The notes: generated by a model not told the origin, from the sequence alone. A stretch of DNA of 11,276 nt from Dehalococcoidia bacterium (GCA_004376205.1 SOKG01000251.1:1-11276), one strand, 5' to 3'; shown: positions 1-6,998, counted from the first letter of the stretch. Numbers and translations: made by a program.

Positions 1-246
1 GGATATCCGTTGGAAATTCCCCTCTCCGCGCTCGCCGTTCCTCATCATGGGGTAGAGAAGCCGGTCCGGGGCATAGACCCTCTGACGGTAAGCACGGCAC
101 CTTAGGCAATTCCTGAGCTGTGGCTCCTCTCCGTCATCGGTCTCCATGCGCACGATCACTCCGTCCTTGACATAGGCTTTGAGCAGACAGGCTCCACCAC
201 AGTTCATGTCGGTACCGATATAGTATGCCTTTTCGGCACTCGCCAT
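1..246 (-). CDS. Molybdopterin oxidoreductase, DMSO reductase superfamily (N-terminal 82 residues, cut by window edge)
   Basis: The ATG at 246 follows a strong GGAGGAGG ribosome binding site, and the frame stays open to base 1, giving the first 82 residues. They match the N-terminal iron-sulfur and molybdopterin-binding region of DMSO-reductase-type enzymes: NCGGAC at 15-20, a basic segment around VKDGVIVRMETDD, then NCLRCRAYRQRVY near 46-58, PDRLLYP at 60-66 and GERGEGNFQRIS at 71-82, which normally leads into the first catalytic domain. The family transfers electrons or oxygen at a bis-pterin molybdenum or tungsten centre. No twin-arginine signal is seen, so a cytoplasmic location is likely. 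Oddly, the usual C-x3-C-x3-C...C cluster motif has Thr12 in place of the first Cys, while an extra Cys50 follows Cys47. The substrate cannot be told from this fragment. It lies last in the leftward gene series, 210 bases after the thiolase stop. Confidence 0.85.
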   Translation of the reverse strand, partial: MASAEKAYYIGTDMNCGGACLLKAYVKDGVIVRMETDDGEEPQLRNCLRCRAYRQRVYAPDRLLYPMMRNGERGEGNFQRIS

Positions 247-456
247 ATTCCCTCCTCCGAAAGACCTATTGCTCTTGCCGGCCAATACTGTATTAAGTAC
301 CTATGTAATCGGCATAATAGCGGGGCATGGGAACTACTGTGCCTGGCTCGTATTGGGATACGATGCAGGAAATAGTGTCCTTGAGCGCTGTTGGGCGCAT
401 GCGGTGACGGCTCTGCCCCTCTTGGAGAAGAAAGCTCCAATTGCCACTTCGTGCCC

Positions 457-1704
457 CTAACTCAGGAAAGCGCATTGGCCGTCCCAGTAGTCCTCCCTTT
501 CCACAACTACCGCTGTCCCCTGTCCCATCCCGCCGCATATGGATGCCACACCGTATCTGGAACCTCGGCGATTCATCTCATGGGCCAGTGTCCCCACCAT
601 TCGTATCCCACTGGCTCCCACTGCATGGCCAATGCAGCAGGCACCGCCGTTGACGTTTACCTTCTCCGGGTCTATCCCAAATTCCTTTATCAAAGCCAGA
701 GGCACTACCGCGAAGGCCTCGTTTGTCTCCCAGAGGTCTATATCTTTGGCAGACAGTCCTGCCCTCTCCAAAGCTTTCTTAGATGCCAAATACGCGCTGT
801 AGCCCATGATTGCGGGGTCGCATCCCGCCAGGGCAGTAGACCTTATCGTAACCATCGGCTTCAACCCCAACTCCCTGGCTTTCTCCTTGGACATGAACAT
901 CGCCATCGAACCTCCATCGCTCTCTTTGGAGGAACTTGCGGCGTTAACCTTTCCATCTGGCTTATAGACAGGCGGCAGAGTGCGTATCTTCTCGATGGTT
1001 GAGTCAGGCCTCACATCTTGATCGTAATCGACGAGCGCTACTGTTCCATCAGGCAGCTTGCCCTCCACCGGGACTATCTCGTGCTTGAACTTGCCCTCTC
1101 TCTGCGCCGCAGCAGCCCTCAGGTTGCTTCTCAGGGCCCACTGGTCCATCTCCTCTCTGGAGATATCAAACTTGTCAGCAAGGTACTCAGCGGTGATGCC
1201 CATACCCAGCATGGCCTCTGGATCAACTCTGGCAACCATTTTAGGATTTGGATTCCCACGCGCACTGAATTCCTTGGCAAGCTCGACAAGGTCTGTGTCA
1301 GGGGTGATCACAGGGTTGGGGAAATGGGATAGGCTTTCTATGCCGCCGGCGATAACAATGTCTGCCGCGCCTGTTTGAATGGCCCATGCAGCAATCTGTG
1401 CACCTGACAAGCTTGAGCCGCACGCTCGGTCCACGGTTAAGCCCGTGACCTCAAAGGGGAAACCGGCCGCTAGGGTAATACTTCTGGCAGCTTGTGCCTG
1501 TTCCCCGAGTTGGGTTGGCGTTCCTATGATGATATCGTCAACTGAGGCGGGATCCACCTTCGTTCGTTTCATCAATGCCTCGACGGCGATGATTCCCAGG
1601 TCGTCGGAACGAACATCGGCAAAGACCCCTGGCCTCTTCTTGCTTGCCCTGCCAAAAGGCGTCCGCACAAAATCCACCATTACCGCTTCTCTTATCTCTG
1701 CCAT
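457..1704 (-). CDS. Thiolase (acetyl-CoA C-acyltransferase family)
   Basis: This 415-residue protein has the usual length of a degradative thiolase, which cleaves 3-ketoacyl-CoA with CoA to release acetyl- or propionyl-CoA. The N-terminus (EAVMVDFVRTPFGRA) is typical. The nucleophile is Cys95 in VDRACGSSLSGAQ, followed by the AGGIESLSHFP segment at 119-129. Further signatures are NEAF at 328-331, GGACCIGHAVGASG at 353-366 with catalytic His360, and CGGMGQG at 390-396 with the second catalytic Cys390. All key residues are present. The residue after His360 is Ala instead of the common Pro, and the N-A-S-G-x-x-D-G-A loop appears as NAASSSKESDGGS, so chain or substrate preference may differ from standard acetyl-CoA acetyltransferases. 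The ATG at 1704 is preceded by GGGAGGG about eight bases upstream. The gene lies 84 bases after the flavoprotein gene and is probably co-transcribed with it. It is distinct from the SCP2-like thiolase at 5786-6946. Confidence 0.95.
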   Translation of the reverse strand: MAEIREAVMVDFVRTPFGRASKKRPGVFADVRSDDLGIIAVEALMKRTKVDPASVDDIIIGTPTQLGEQAQAARSITLAAGFPFEVTGLTVDRACGSSLSGAQIAAWAIQTGAADIVIAGGIESLSHFPNPVITPDTDLVELAKEFSARGNPNPKMVARVDPEAMLGMGITAEYLADKFDISREEMDQWALRSNLRAAAAQREGKFKHEIVPVEGKLPDGTVALVDYDQDVRPDSTIEKIRTLPPVYKPDGKVNAASSSKESDGGSMAMFMSKEKARELGLKPMVTIRSTALAGCDPAIMGYSAYLASKKALERAGLSAKDIDLWETNEAFAVVPLALIKEFGIDPEKVNVNGGACCIGHAVGASGIRMVGTLAHEMNRRGSRYGVASICGGMGQGTAVVVEREDYWDGQCAFLS

Positions 1705-1788
1705 TTCCGTTCCCTCCCCAATTCCTTTTGTTTTTGCGTTCCCTAGACTTGCGGCTCTCCCGGTAGCTTCAGCGCCCCGAGCAGTTCC

Positions 1789-2775
1789 TTAACCATTTCC
1801 GCTCAGAGTGTTGCTCAAGCGCTCCTGAACAGCTATTGCCCCGTTTATTATGCTGTCGATTAGTTCCTTCACCGTAGGGATGTCACGGATCATACCCACC
1901 ACCTGACCGCAAGGCAACAAGGAGTTGTCCACATCTCCTGCTGACATCGCTTCCCGACTCTTCTCTCCAGCAACCAGTGGCAGCAAATCCTCTAGGGTAG
2001 CTCCTTTCTCTTCTAACTCTTGGACCTTCGAAACAAGCTCGGTGCGCAGGACTCTAATTGGATCACCGATTGTACCCAGAACGAGTGTGGATTCTGTGGA
2101 CATTACATCTACGAGTCTGCTCTTCAGGTTGAGGTGAAGTAGGCACTCACGACTGGCCAAGAATCTTGTCCCCATCAGCACTCCCTCCGCCCCAAGTGCC
2201 AAGGCAGCAACAAAGCCCCGTGCATCGGCAATTCCCCCACCAGCAATTACAGGTATCTGCACTGCATCTACCACCTGGGGAATCAGCACAAGCCCACCAA
2301 TGCCTTCCCTGCTAGGGTGGCCACCACACTCGAATCCCACTATTTCCACCAGATCCGCACCAAGGCTCTCCGCCTTGCGGGCATCCCTCAACCGAGCACA
2401 TTTGTGCATTAGCTTGGCGTTACCTTTCTTAATGTGGTCGACCAGCTCTTCAGGGCTTCTGCCCGCAGTTTCAATTACAGTGACTCCCTCCTCAAGCACG
2501 GCATCGATATACTCGTCAGTGTTTTGCGGCCTTATCATTGGGAACAGGTTGATATTTACCCCGAACGGTTTATCGGTCAAGCTCTTTGCCTTTCTGATCT
2601 CCTCCCGAAGTGCCTGGCTCGTGTTGAACATGGTCGAGGCTATGCAGGCAAATGCGCCCGCATTGGCCGCTGCCGCCACCAGCTCTGCGGTAGAATGACC
2701 CTGCATAGTCCCCATAATCAGGGGATGCTCCACACCCAGTATCTCGGTGACCCTTGTCTTGAACTTGTTAGCCAC
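1789..2775 (-). CDS. Nitronate monooxygenase / FabK-like FMN-dependent oxidoreductase (2-nitropropane dioxygenase family)
   Basis: The 328-residue product is a TIM-barrel flavoprotein. Visible signatures are HPLIMGTMQG near 17-26, the FGVN segment at 71-74, GFECGGHPS at 147-155 with the family's active-site His153, the phosphate-binding IPVIAGGGIAD at 174-184, and GVLMGTRFLAS at 198-208. The family includes nitronate monooxygenases, FabK-type enoyl reductases and, in steroid catabolism, the IpdC-type CoA-ester flavin reductase. Its position between a crotonase and a thiolase favours a role on a CoA thioester over nitroalkane oxidation; this is inference. The start is GTG at 2775, supported by AGGAGG six bases upstream, and the next codons give ANKFKTRVTEILG, the expected N-terminus. 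The stop is TAA. The gap to the crotonase stop upstream is 60 bases. FMN is the expected cofactor and the cytoplasm the expected location. Confidence 0.9.
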   Translation of the reverse strand: MANKFKTRVTEILGVEHPLIMGTMQGHSTAELVAAAANAGAFACIASTMFNTSQALREEIRKAKSLTDKPFGVNINLFPMIRPQNTDEYIDAVLEEGVTVIETAGRSPEELVDHIKKGNAKLMHKCARLRDARKAESLGADLVEIVGFECGGHPSREGIGGLVLIPQVVDAVQIPVIAGGGIADARGFVAALALGAEGVLMGTRFLASRECLLHLNLKSRLVDVMSTESTLVLGTIGDPIRVLRTELVSKVQELEEKGATLEDLLPLVAGEKSREAMSAGDVDNSLLPCGQVVGMIRDIPTVKELIDSIINGAIAVQERLSNTLSGNG

Positions 2776-2835
2776 TTGATACCTCCTTCTCTAAGCCGAT
2801 TCCACGTTGCGGATGAGAAAAGAACAGCTTATCTG

Positions 2836-3669
2836 CTACTTACCCTTGAACACCGGCTCGCGCTTCTCCAAAAACGCCGTGGCAGCCTCCATGAAGTCCT
2901 CGGTGTTAAGGAGCTTTTCCTGAAGATCGACCTCGTGCTTCATGTGCTCCAGAATGTCTGTCCCCGCCATCCCGCTATGCAGGGCTGCCTTGGCCATCCC
3001 CACCGCCAACGGCGGGTTCTTGGCTATTCTCTCCGCCAGTTCCCTGGCTGCCTTCATCAGGTCATCATGGGGAACGACCCTGTTCACCAGGCCTATTCGA
3101 TCGGCTTCCGCAGCATCGATGGTGTCGCCGGTTAGTATCAGCTCACAAGCCCTGGGCAGCCCAACGATGCGAGGAAGGGTGAAGGAGCCAGCGGTATCGG
3201 GGACAATCCCTCTCTTGACAAATACCATGCTGAACCTGGCCTTGTCCGAGGCGATCATGATGTCGCAGGCTAGTGCCAGCCCAAGGGCAGCACCAACCAC
3301 CGCGCCATTTATGGCAGCGATTACTGGCTTGTTCATGTTTGCTATCCTAAGCACGGTGGCCACCAGGGTTCCCTTGCCGTAGGTTTGATCCTCCGGGTCC
3401 AGCATCGCTTGGGTTCTTTGCTCTTCACTGAGCTCCGCGGCTTGTTTCCCCAGGTCGGCAAACAGGCTGAGGTCTATCCCCGTGGAGAAATGCTTGCCGG
3501 CCCCGGTCATGATCACTGCCCTGATGTCGCGATCCATGCCTACCTCTCTGATCGCGGCATCGAGCTCGTTCATGAGAAATATGTCGAAGGCATTGCCTAC
3601 ATGGGGGCGATTGAGGGTAATGGTCGCTATGGGGCCATCTTTCTCCAGAATAAGCAACTTATAAACCAT
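2836..3669 (-). CDS. Enoyl-CoA hydratase/isomerase family protein (crotonase fold) lacking the hydratase glutamates
   Basis: The 277-residue length and the motifs ATITLNRP at 15-22, GKHFSTGIDL at 58-67 (first oxyanion-hole loop), INGAVVGAALGLALACD at 120-136 (second loop), LPRIVGLPRA at 165-174 and the C-terminal FLEKREPVFKGK mark a crotonase. These enzymes bind acyl-CoA and stabilise an enolate for hydration, isomerisation or hydrolysis. By alignment from memory, rat hydratase Glu144 corresponds to Gly130 and Glu164 to Phe150. Asp158 in GIVPDTAGS lies where dienoyl-CoA isomerase and PaaG-type isomerases carry an Asp. Isomerase, ring hydrolase or another activity therefore seems likelier than plain hydratase. 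A charged insert sits at about 74-100. The ATG at 3669 follows GGAGGAGGT. A broken crotonase remnant lies just upstream at 3843-3940, so this may be the surviving member of a pair. Confidence 0.92.
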   Translation of the reverse strand: MVYKLLILEKDGPIATITLNRPHVGNAFDIFLMNELDAAIREVGMDRDIRAVIMTGAGKHFSTGIDLSLFADLGKQAAELSEEQRTQAMLDPEDQTYGKGTLVATVLRIANMNKPVIAAINGAVVGAALGLALACDIMIASDKARFSMVFVKRGIVPDTAGSFTLPRIVGLPRACELILTGDTIDAAEADRIGLVNRVVPHDDLMKAARELAERIAKNPPLAVGMAKAALHSGMAGTDILEHMKHEVDLQEKLLNTEDFMEAATAFLEKREPVFKGK

Positions 3670-3842
3670 CTACCTCCTCCTTTTATTGTCTTGGTGGCGT
3701 CGAGGTCATCGGTGCTGAAAGACCTTTTCACCTCTCTGATTACGTGCTAGAGCCGGTGATTCTTCAACTCGCCATAAGGATAAGAAATGGATTGGTCTAC
3801 GGTTTGTAGACAGCCTTTCAGGGAATTGGCTTCAGGGCGGTG
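3670..3842. other. Intergenic stretch between the crotonase gene and the crotonase remnant
   Basis: With the remnant and small ORF that follow, this belongs to the largest gap in the leftward gene series (3670-4091). It holds the ribosome binding site of the crotonase gene at its left end and an inverted repeat at 3795-3811. A short open minus-strand segment at about 3673-3750 reads protein-like (residues such as STDDLDATKTIKG) but has no clear start. It may be further debris of the decayed gene. No promoter or U-tract terminator was recognised. Confidence 0.5.
3795..3811. repeat. Small perfect inverted repeat (6-bp stem, 5-base loop)
   Basis: The arms GTCTAC (3795-3800) and GTAGAC (3806-3811) are perfectly complementary around the loop GGTTT. 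No T-run follows on either strand, so it is not a convincing intrinsic terminator. It lies in the gap with the crotonase remnant, 126 bases upstream of the crotonase start codon. Chance is possible for so short a stem. Confidence 0.35.
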
Positions 3843-3940
3843 TCACATCATCGGACTGACAGCATTCAGCTTGTCTGGGCGGCTTAATGTCATTGTGGCA
3901 ATCCCCTCTGCCCTATCGAGGATTATAGACCATAGCTCAT
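3843..3940 (-). pseudogene. Frameshifted and truncated crotonase (enoyl-CoA hydratase) N-terminal remnant
   Basis: On the minus strand an ATG at 3940 starts M-S-Y-G-L and then meets TAA at 3925-3923. Moving by one base, the frame reads IILDRAEGIATMTLSRP then DKLNAVSPMM and stops at TGA 3845-3843. This is a clear match to crotonase N-termini (pattern ATITLNRPDKLNAV) and resembles residues 1-35 of the intact crotonase at 2836-3669. A further short segment in another frame (DTALKPIP, ending at 3818) may continue it, after which the similarity is lost. The original start overlapped the stop of the 52-residue ORF upstream as ATGA, a pattern of translational coupling. I infer an old operon crotonase that lost its body and gained at least one frameshift. 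A sequencing error could explain the frameshift but not the missing remaining ~200 codons. Confidence 0.75.
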
Positions 3941-4095
3941 TTCTCAGCAACACTCGGTAGGTTAAAACGCCTGGCTAAGTCGATTCGGGCGTCCTGGAAG
4001 CGCCGGTCAGCTTCAAAGCCCTCGGCCATGGCATCACTTCCTAACTGAGTGCAGACTTGGTCAGGTTCTGCCCAGTCTCTAAGGTTCGACTTCAA
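3937..4095 (-). CDS. Small 52-residue ORF of unknown function, start-coupled to the CoA-transferase gene
   Basis: The TTG at 4095 overlaps the TGA of the CaiB/BaiF gene (shared bases in TTGA) and is preceded by GGAGGGGG within that gene's last codons, a plausible ribosome binding site. The frame runs 52 codons to TGA at 3939-3937, which overlaps the ATG of the crotonase remnant as ATGA. The product is rich in charged residues and has a protein-like C-terminal half (AEGFEADRRFQDARIDLARR, then FNLPSVAEK) with helix-forming character. It has one Cys and no signal peptide or membrane segment. I do not recognise the family. It could be an intact small operon protein or the tail of a larger decayed gene; an internal ATG at 4029 would give a 30-residue version. 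Overlaps on both sides suggest it was translated in the ancestral operon. Confidence 0.45.
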   Translation of the reverse strand: MKSNLRDWAEPDQVCTQLGSDAMAEGFEADRRFQDARIDLARRFNLPSVAEK

Positions 4096-5294
4096 TAGAC
4101 CCCCTCCTCCCTCAATCTGGCTAGGTCATCCCAGGTATAGCCGCAGAGCTCCATTAGTACCTCTTCCGTGTGCTGACCTAGCTCAGGAGCAAGTCTCTCC
4201 ACCTTTCCCGGCGTCTCGCTCAACTTGACCGGGATCCCCGGCACCTTAACCCTGCCGTGAATAGGGTCTTCTATCTCCACAACGTATTCATTGGCTATCA
4301 CCTGGGGGTCAGCGGCCAAGTCGGCAAAATCGTTCACCGGCGCCGAGGGGACTCCAGCCTCGCCGAGCAGCTTCAACCAATGGTCCCTCGGTTGGGCATG
4401 AATGATCTCCAGTAGCCTGGGCTTGAGTTCATCAAAGTTCTGCCCTCTCACCCCCTGATTCTCAAATTTGGGATCTTTCTCCAGCTCCTCGATGCCAAAT
4501 ACCTTGCAGAATTGAGGCCAGAATCTATCTGCCTGCAGGGCAGCGATAGCGAACCATTTGCCATCACGGTCCTGGTAAACGTAGTAAAGTGGGTTTCGGG
4601 CAGCTTTCATAACCGATCCTGGGGGGACGATACCCATCATAAAGTACATTTGAAACTGAAGACGGACCATTTCAATCTGGCCACCCAGCAGCGAAGCATC
4701 TACCCTTTGCCCAATTCCGAACCTTTCTCGGGCGAGGAGGGCCAGCAATATACCATAGGCCGTCATCACTCCGCCAACCTCGTCAGCGAAGCCAGCTCCG
4801 ATGGGCGTGGGCACCAGGTCTTCCGATTGAGTGATGCTCCATATGCCACCCCTCGCCTGCCCGGCGAAGTCAGCAGACATTTTGTCCGCATCCGGGCCCT
4901 TAGGCCCAAAGCTCGAGCTATAGGCATAGATAAGCTTGGGGTTGTATTTCTTTAAGGTTTCATAATCCACCTTCAATCTGTTGGCAGCGCTCTCGCGATA
5001 GTTGGTCACGAAAACGTCCGATTTCTCTGCCAGCTTGTAAAGCACCTCTCTTCCCTTCTCCGTCGTCAGGTTCAGCACGATTCCCCTCTTGCCCCGATTC
5101 TGGTTCTGGTAGTAGAAATCAAGCGGCAATTCCACCCCGTACATCCTAAGCAGTCCTCGACCTGGTTCGCCTTCGGGTGGCTCTATCTTTATTACCTCGG
5201 CACCCATGTCTGCCAGCAGCGCCGTGGCGATCGGTCCCTGCTGCCATGCTGTCCAATCTAACACCCTGATACCTTCCAGTGGCTTAGACATCAT
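4092..5294 (-). CDS. CaiB/BaiF family (type III) CoA-transferase
   Basis: A protein of 400 residues with the full type III CoA-transferase layout. The N-terminus EGIRVLDWTAWQQGP is followed by LLADMGAEVIKIEPPEGEPGR near 26-46, the NRGKRGIVLNL segment at 66-76, the SSSFGPKGP region at 126-134, GAGFADEVGGVMTAYG near 166-181 and RERFGIGQRVDASLL at 189-203. Asp171 in ADEVGG aligns with the catalytic Asp of formyl-CoA transferase, which forms the glutamyl/aspartyl-CoA-type intermediate. The G-H-D-I-N-Y motif of methylacyl-CoA racemases is absent (ADFAGQARGG instead), so CoA transfer between acids is more likely than racemisation. Three start codons sit in tandem, TTG 5297, ATG 5294 and ATG 5291. 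AGGGGG lies only two bases before the TTG, so ATG 5294 or 5291 is preferred. The stop overlaps the start of the small ORF. Confidence 0.92.
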   Translation of the reverse strand: MMSKPLEGIRVLDWTAWQQGPIATALLADMGAEVIKIEPPEGEPGRGLLRMYGVELPLDFYYQNQNRGKRGIVLNLTTEKGREVLYKLAEKSDVFVTNYRESAANRLKVDYETLKKYNPKLIYAYSSSFGPKGPDADKMSADFAGQARGGIWSITQSEDLVPTPIGAGFADEVGGVMTAYGILLALLARERFGIGQRVDASLLGGQIEMVRLQFQMYFMMGIVPPGSVMKAARNPLYYVYQDRDGKWFAIAALQADRFWPQFCKVFGIEELEKDPKFENQGVRGQNFDELKPRLLEIIHAQPRDHWLKLLGEAGVPSAPVNDFADLAADPQVIANEYVVEIEDPIHGRVKVPGIPVKLSETPGKVERLAPELGQHTEEVLMELCGYTWDDLARLREEGVY

Positions 5295-5382
5295 CAATTC
5301 CCCCTATCAGGTTTCTTTGGGCTGCAGTCTGCCTCCTGCCTTAACGAGGCGACCAAGCCACTCCATGTTCTAGAGTTTTCTC

Positions 5383-5772
5383 CTATTCTGCCTTCTTGAA
5401 TGCGTGAAGGGTTATCTCATCCGTGATCTTTTCGTAATCTGCCTCTACCGGCATGCCGATATACACCTCCTCTGGCTCCATAAGGCCATGGGTTATGAGA
5501 CGAGGCCCTTCCTCCAGCTCCACCAGCAGGACGACCCATGGATAGGGCATAGCCGCATGTTGAATCGTGTAGCTGTGCACAGTGCCCTTGCCGCTGCAGC
5601 GAGCCCACTCGTAGTCAAAGGAGTTACAATGGGGGCACATCTCTATTGGCCAGAAACGGAACTTGCTGCACTTCTTGCACCTTTGCAGCAGCAGCTCATG
5701 TCGCTTCAGACCATCGTAGTACTCTTGGTTAATGGGGCCCGGCCACGGGGTCAACCTTGGTACTTCAGCCAT
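5383..5772 (-). CDS. DUF35 zinc-ribbon/OB-fold protein (partner of thiolase-like proteins)
   Basis: The 129-residue product has the rubredoxin-like zinc ribbon C32-x2-C35...C46-x2-C49 (RCKKCSKFRFWPIEMCPHCN), then an OB-fold starting at GKGTVHSYTI (61-70) with the hydrophobic strand WVVLLVELEEG (79-89), and IGMPVEADYEKI near 105-116. The N-terminal helix (INQEYYDGLKRHELLLQRC) is standard for the family. DUF35 proteins, or DUF35 domains fused to MaoC as in ChsH2, bind and activate adjacent thiolase-like enzymes such as Ltp2. The gene begins only 13 bases after the thiolase-like stop, consistent with a complex. The ATG at 5772 follows GGAGG at a good distance; the frame stays open further upstream into the thiolase gene, but that extension has no site and no family match. 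Confidence 0.93.
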   Translation of the reverse strand: MAEVPRLTPWPGPINQEYYDGLKRHELLLQRCKKCSKFRFWPIEMCPHCNSFDYEWARCSGKGTVHSYTIQHAAMPYPWVVLLVELEEGPRLITHGLMEPEEVYIGMPVEADYEKITDEITLHAFKKAE

Positions 5773-5785
5773 GTGACTACCTCCT

Positions 5786-6946
5786 CTAGAGTGAGTGCAG
5801 GACCAGTGCGCCGGTGGGGATGCCGCTGCCAGCAGTAGCCAGCACATTCTTGCAATCGGGCACCTGTACCAGCGAGGTGCCCCTTATCTGGCGCACAGCC
5901 TCAACTACTTGGTTCAAGCCATGGATGTAGGCCTCGGAAAGGCAGCCGCCGCTGGTATTGGTGGGAAGCCTGCCGCCTATTTGCAGTGCTCCATCCCTGA
6001 CAAACGGTCCGCCCTCCCCGAGCTTGCAGAAGCCAAAGCTCTCCAGCTGCATTATCACCAGCGGGGTGAAGGCGTCGTAGAATTGGACACAATCTATGTC
6101 CTCAGGCCCTATCCCTGCCTCCTTCCATAGATATGGAGCAAGGCGTGTATACTCCTCCAGGTCGGCGATGTTCTGGCGCTGATAGCTGGTCATCATCTCC
6201 ATCCAACTCCCGGTCCCCTGCTCAGCAGCCATTATGTAGGCCGGCTTCTGCTTCAGGTCCTTTGCCCTCTCCGGCGAGGTCACGATCAGGGCAGCAGCAC
6301 CATCTGTCTCCTGACAGTAATCAAATAGGCGCAGCGGATAGGCGATCATCCTGGCATTGGCGTGATCCTCAAGCGTCAGAGGCCTTCCATGCATCATCGC
6401 CTTGGGGTTCATGTTGGCATGCTTCCTGAAGGCGACAGCTACCTCCCCGAGATCAGTGGTCTTGGTCCCGTAGTTGTATGTGTGCCTTTGAGCCATTACC
6501 GCGACCATGGAGCCCGGTGCCATCAGGCCAAAGGGTATGGAATACTGGAAGTGCCCCGCCATTGGCATGACCGCGCCCATTTGCCCGTAGCGGAAACCGG
6601 AGCGCTCGTTTAGCGCCCGGAAGCATGCCACGTAATTAGCCTTGCCCAGGGCCACCGCCATAGCCGCCATTTGCACGATGCCGCAGCCGGCACCGCCGCC
6701 GAAGAAAACCTCGGGGAAAAACCTCAGATTCTCGATGCCAAAGTTCCTCGCTATCTCATCGACCTGGTTGCTGTCCACCGAGAACCTCACTATGCCGTCG
6801 ATCTCCTTGGGGCTTATCCCGGCATCCTCGCAGGCTGACGATATCGCCTCTAACGCCAGGCGCATCTCGCTGCGGCCCGAATTCTTGGAGTACTCGGTCT
6901 CTCCGATGCCAACAATACAGGCCTTGTCCTTCAAAGTCTCCGCCAT
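5786..6946 (-). CDS. Thiolase-like lipid-transfer protein (SCP2-thiolase/Ltp family), possible retro-aldolase
   Basis: The 386-residue protein starts MAETLKDKACIVGIGETEYS, the standard N-terminus of SCP2-type thiolase-like proteins. It continues with FFGGGAGCGIVQMAAMAVA at 81-99 (Cys88 in the nucleophile region), the DAFTPLVIMQLE segment near 291-302, LPTNTSGGCLSEAYIHG at 327-343 and ATAGSGIPTGALVL near 370-383. Where classical thiolases have Gly-His-Pro, this has Ala-Tyr-Ile with Tyr340. A Tyr in this region is used by the steroid retro-aldolase Ltp2, so aldol cleavage of a beta-hydroxyacyl-CoA is as plausible as thiolysis. This alignment is from memory. I chose ATG 6946, with AAGGGG eight bases upstream. 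ATG 6973 (start MSDKK) has GGGG only two bases away, and the longer frame to 7066 overlaps the MaoC gene. A DUF35 gene follows by 13 bases. Confidence 0.9.
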   Translation of the reverse strand: MAETLKDKACIVGIGETEYSKNSGRSEMRLALEAISSACEDAGISPKEIDGIVRFSVDSNQVDEIARNFGIENLRFFPEVFFGGGAGCGIVQMAAMAVALGKANYVACFRALNERSGFRYGQMGAVMPMAGHFQYSIPFGLMAPGSMVAVMAQRHTYNYGTKTTDLGEVAVAFRKHANMNPKAMMHGRPLTLEDHANARMIAYPLRLFDYCQETDGAAALIVTSPERAKDLKQKPAYIMAAEQGTGSWMEMMTSYQRQNIADLEEYTRLAPYLWKEAGIGPEDIDCVQFYDAFTPLVIMQLESFGFCKLGEGGPFVRDGALQIGGRLPTNTSGGCLSEAYIHGLNQVVEAVRQIRGTSLVQVPDCKNVLATAGSGIPTGALVLHSL

Positions 6947-6998
6947 CGCTCTAACCCCTTTCTTATCGGACATAACCCCACAGGGTAGTGGACAGGTG

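Noticed and set aside
422..440. TTGGAG/CTCCAA hairpin after the thiolase gene as a terminator
   Set aside because: The stem is only six base pairs and no T-run follows on either strand.
293..538. 81-codon minus-strand ORF overlapping the thiolase C-terminus
   Set aside because: It overlaps well-conserved thiolase codons in another frame, its residues look random, and no binding site precedes its start.
1743..1796. 17-codon minus-strand ORF overlapping the flavoprotein stop (MVKELLGALKLPGEPQV)
   Set aside because: Could be a frameshifted natural tail of the flavoprotein, but the annotated protein already has full family length and the ORF is too short to support.
5307..5366. 19-residue minus-strand ORF just before the CoA-transferase gene
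   Set aside because: AGGAG is too far from its ATG and the sequence shows no codon runs of an attenuator; probably chance.
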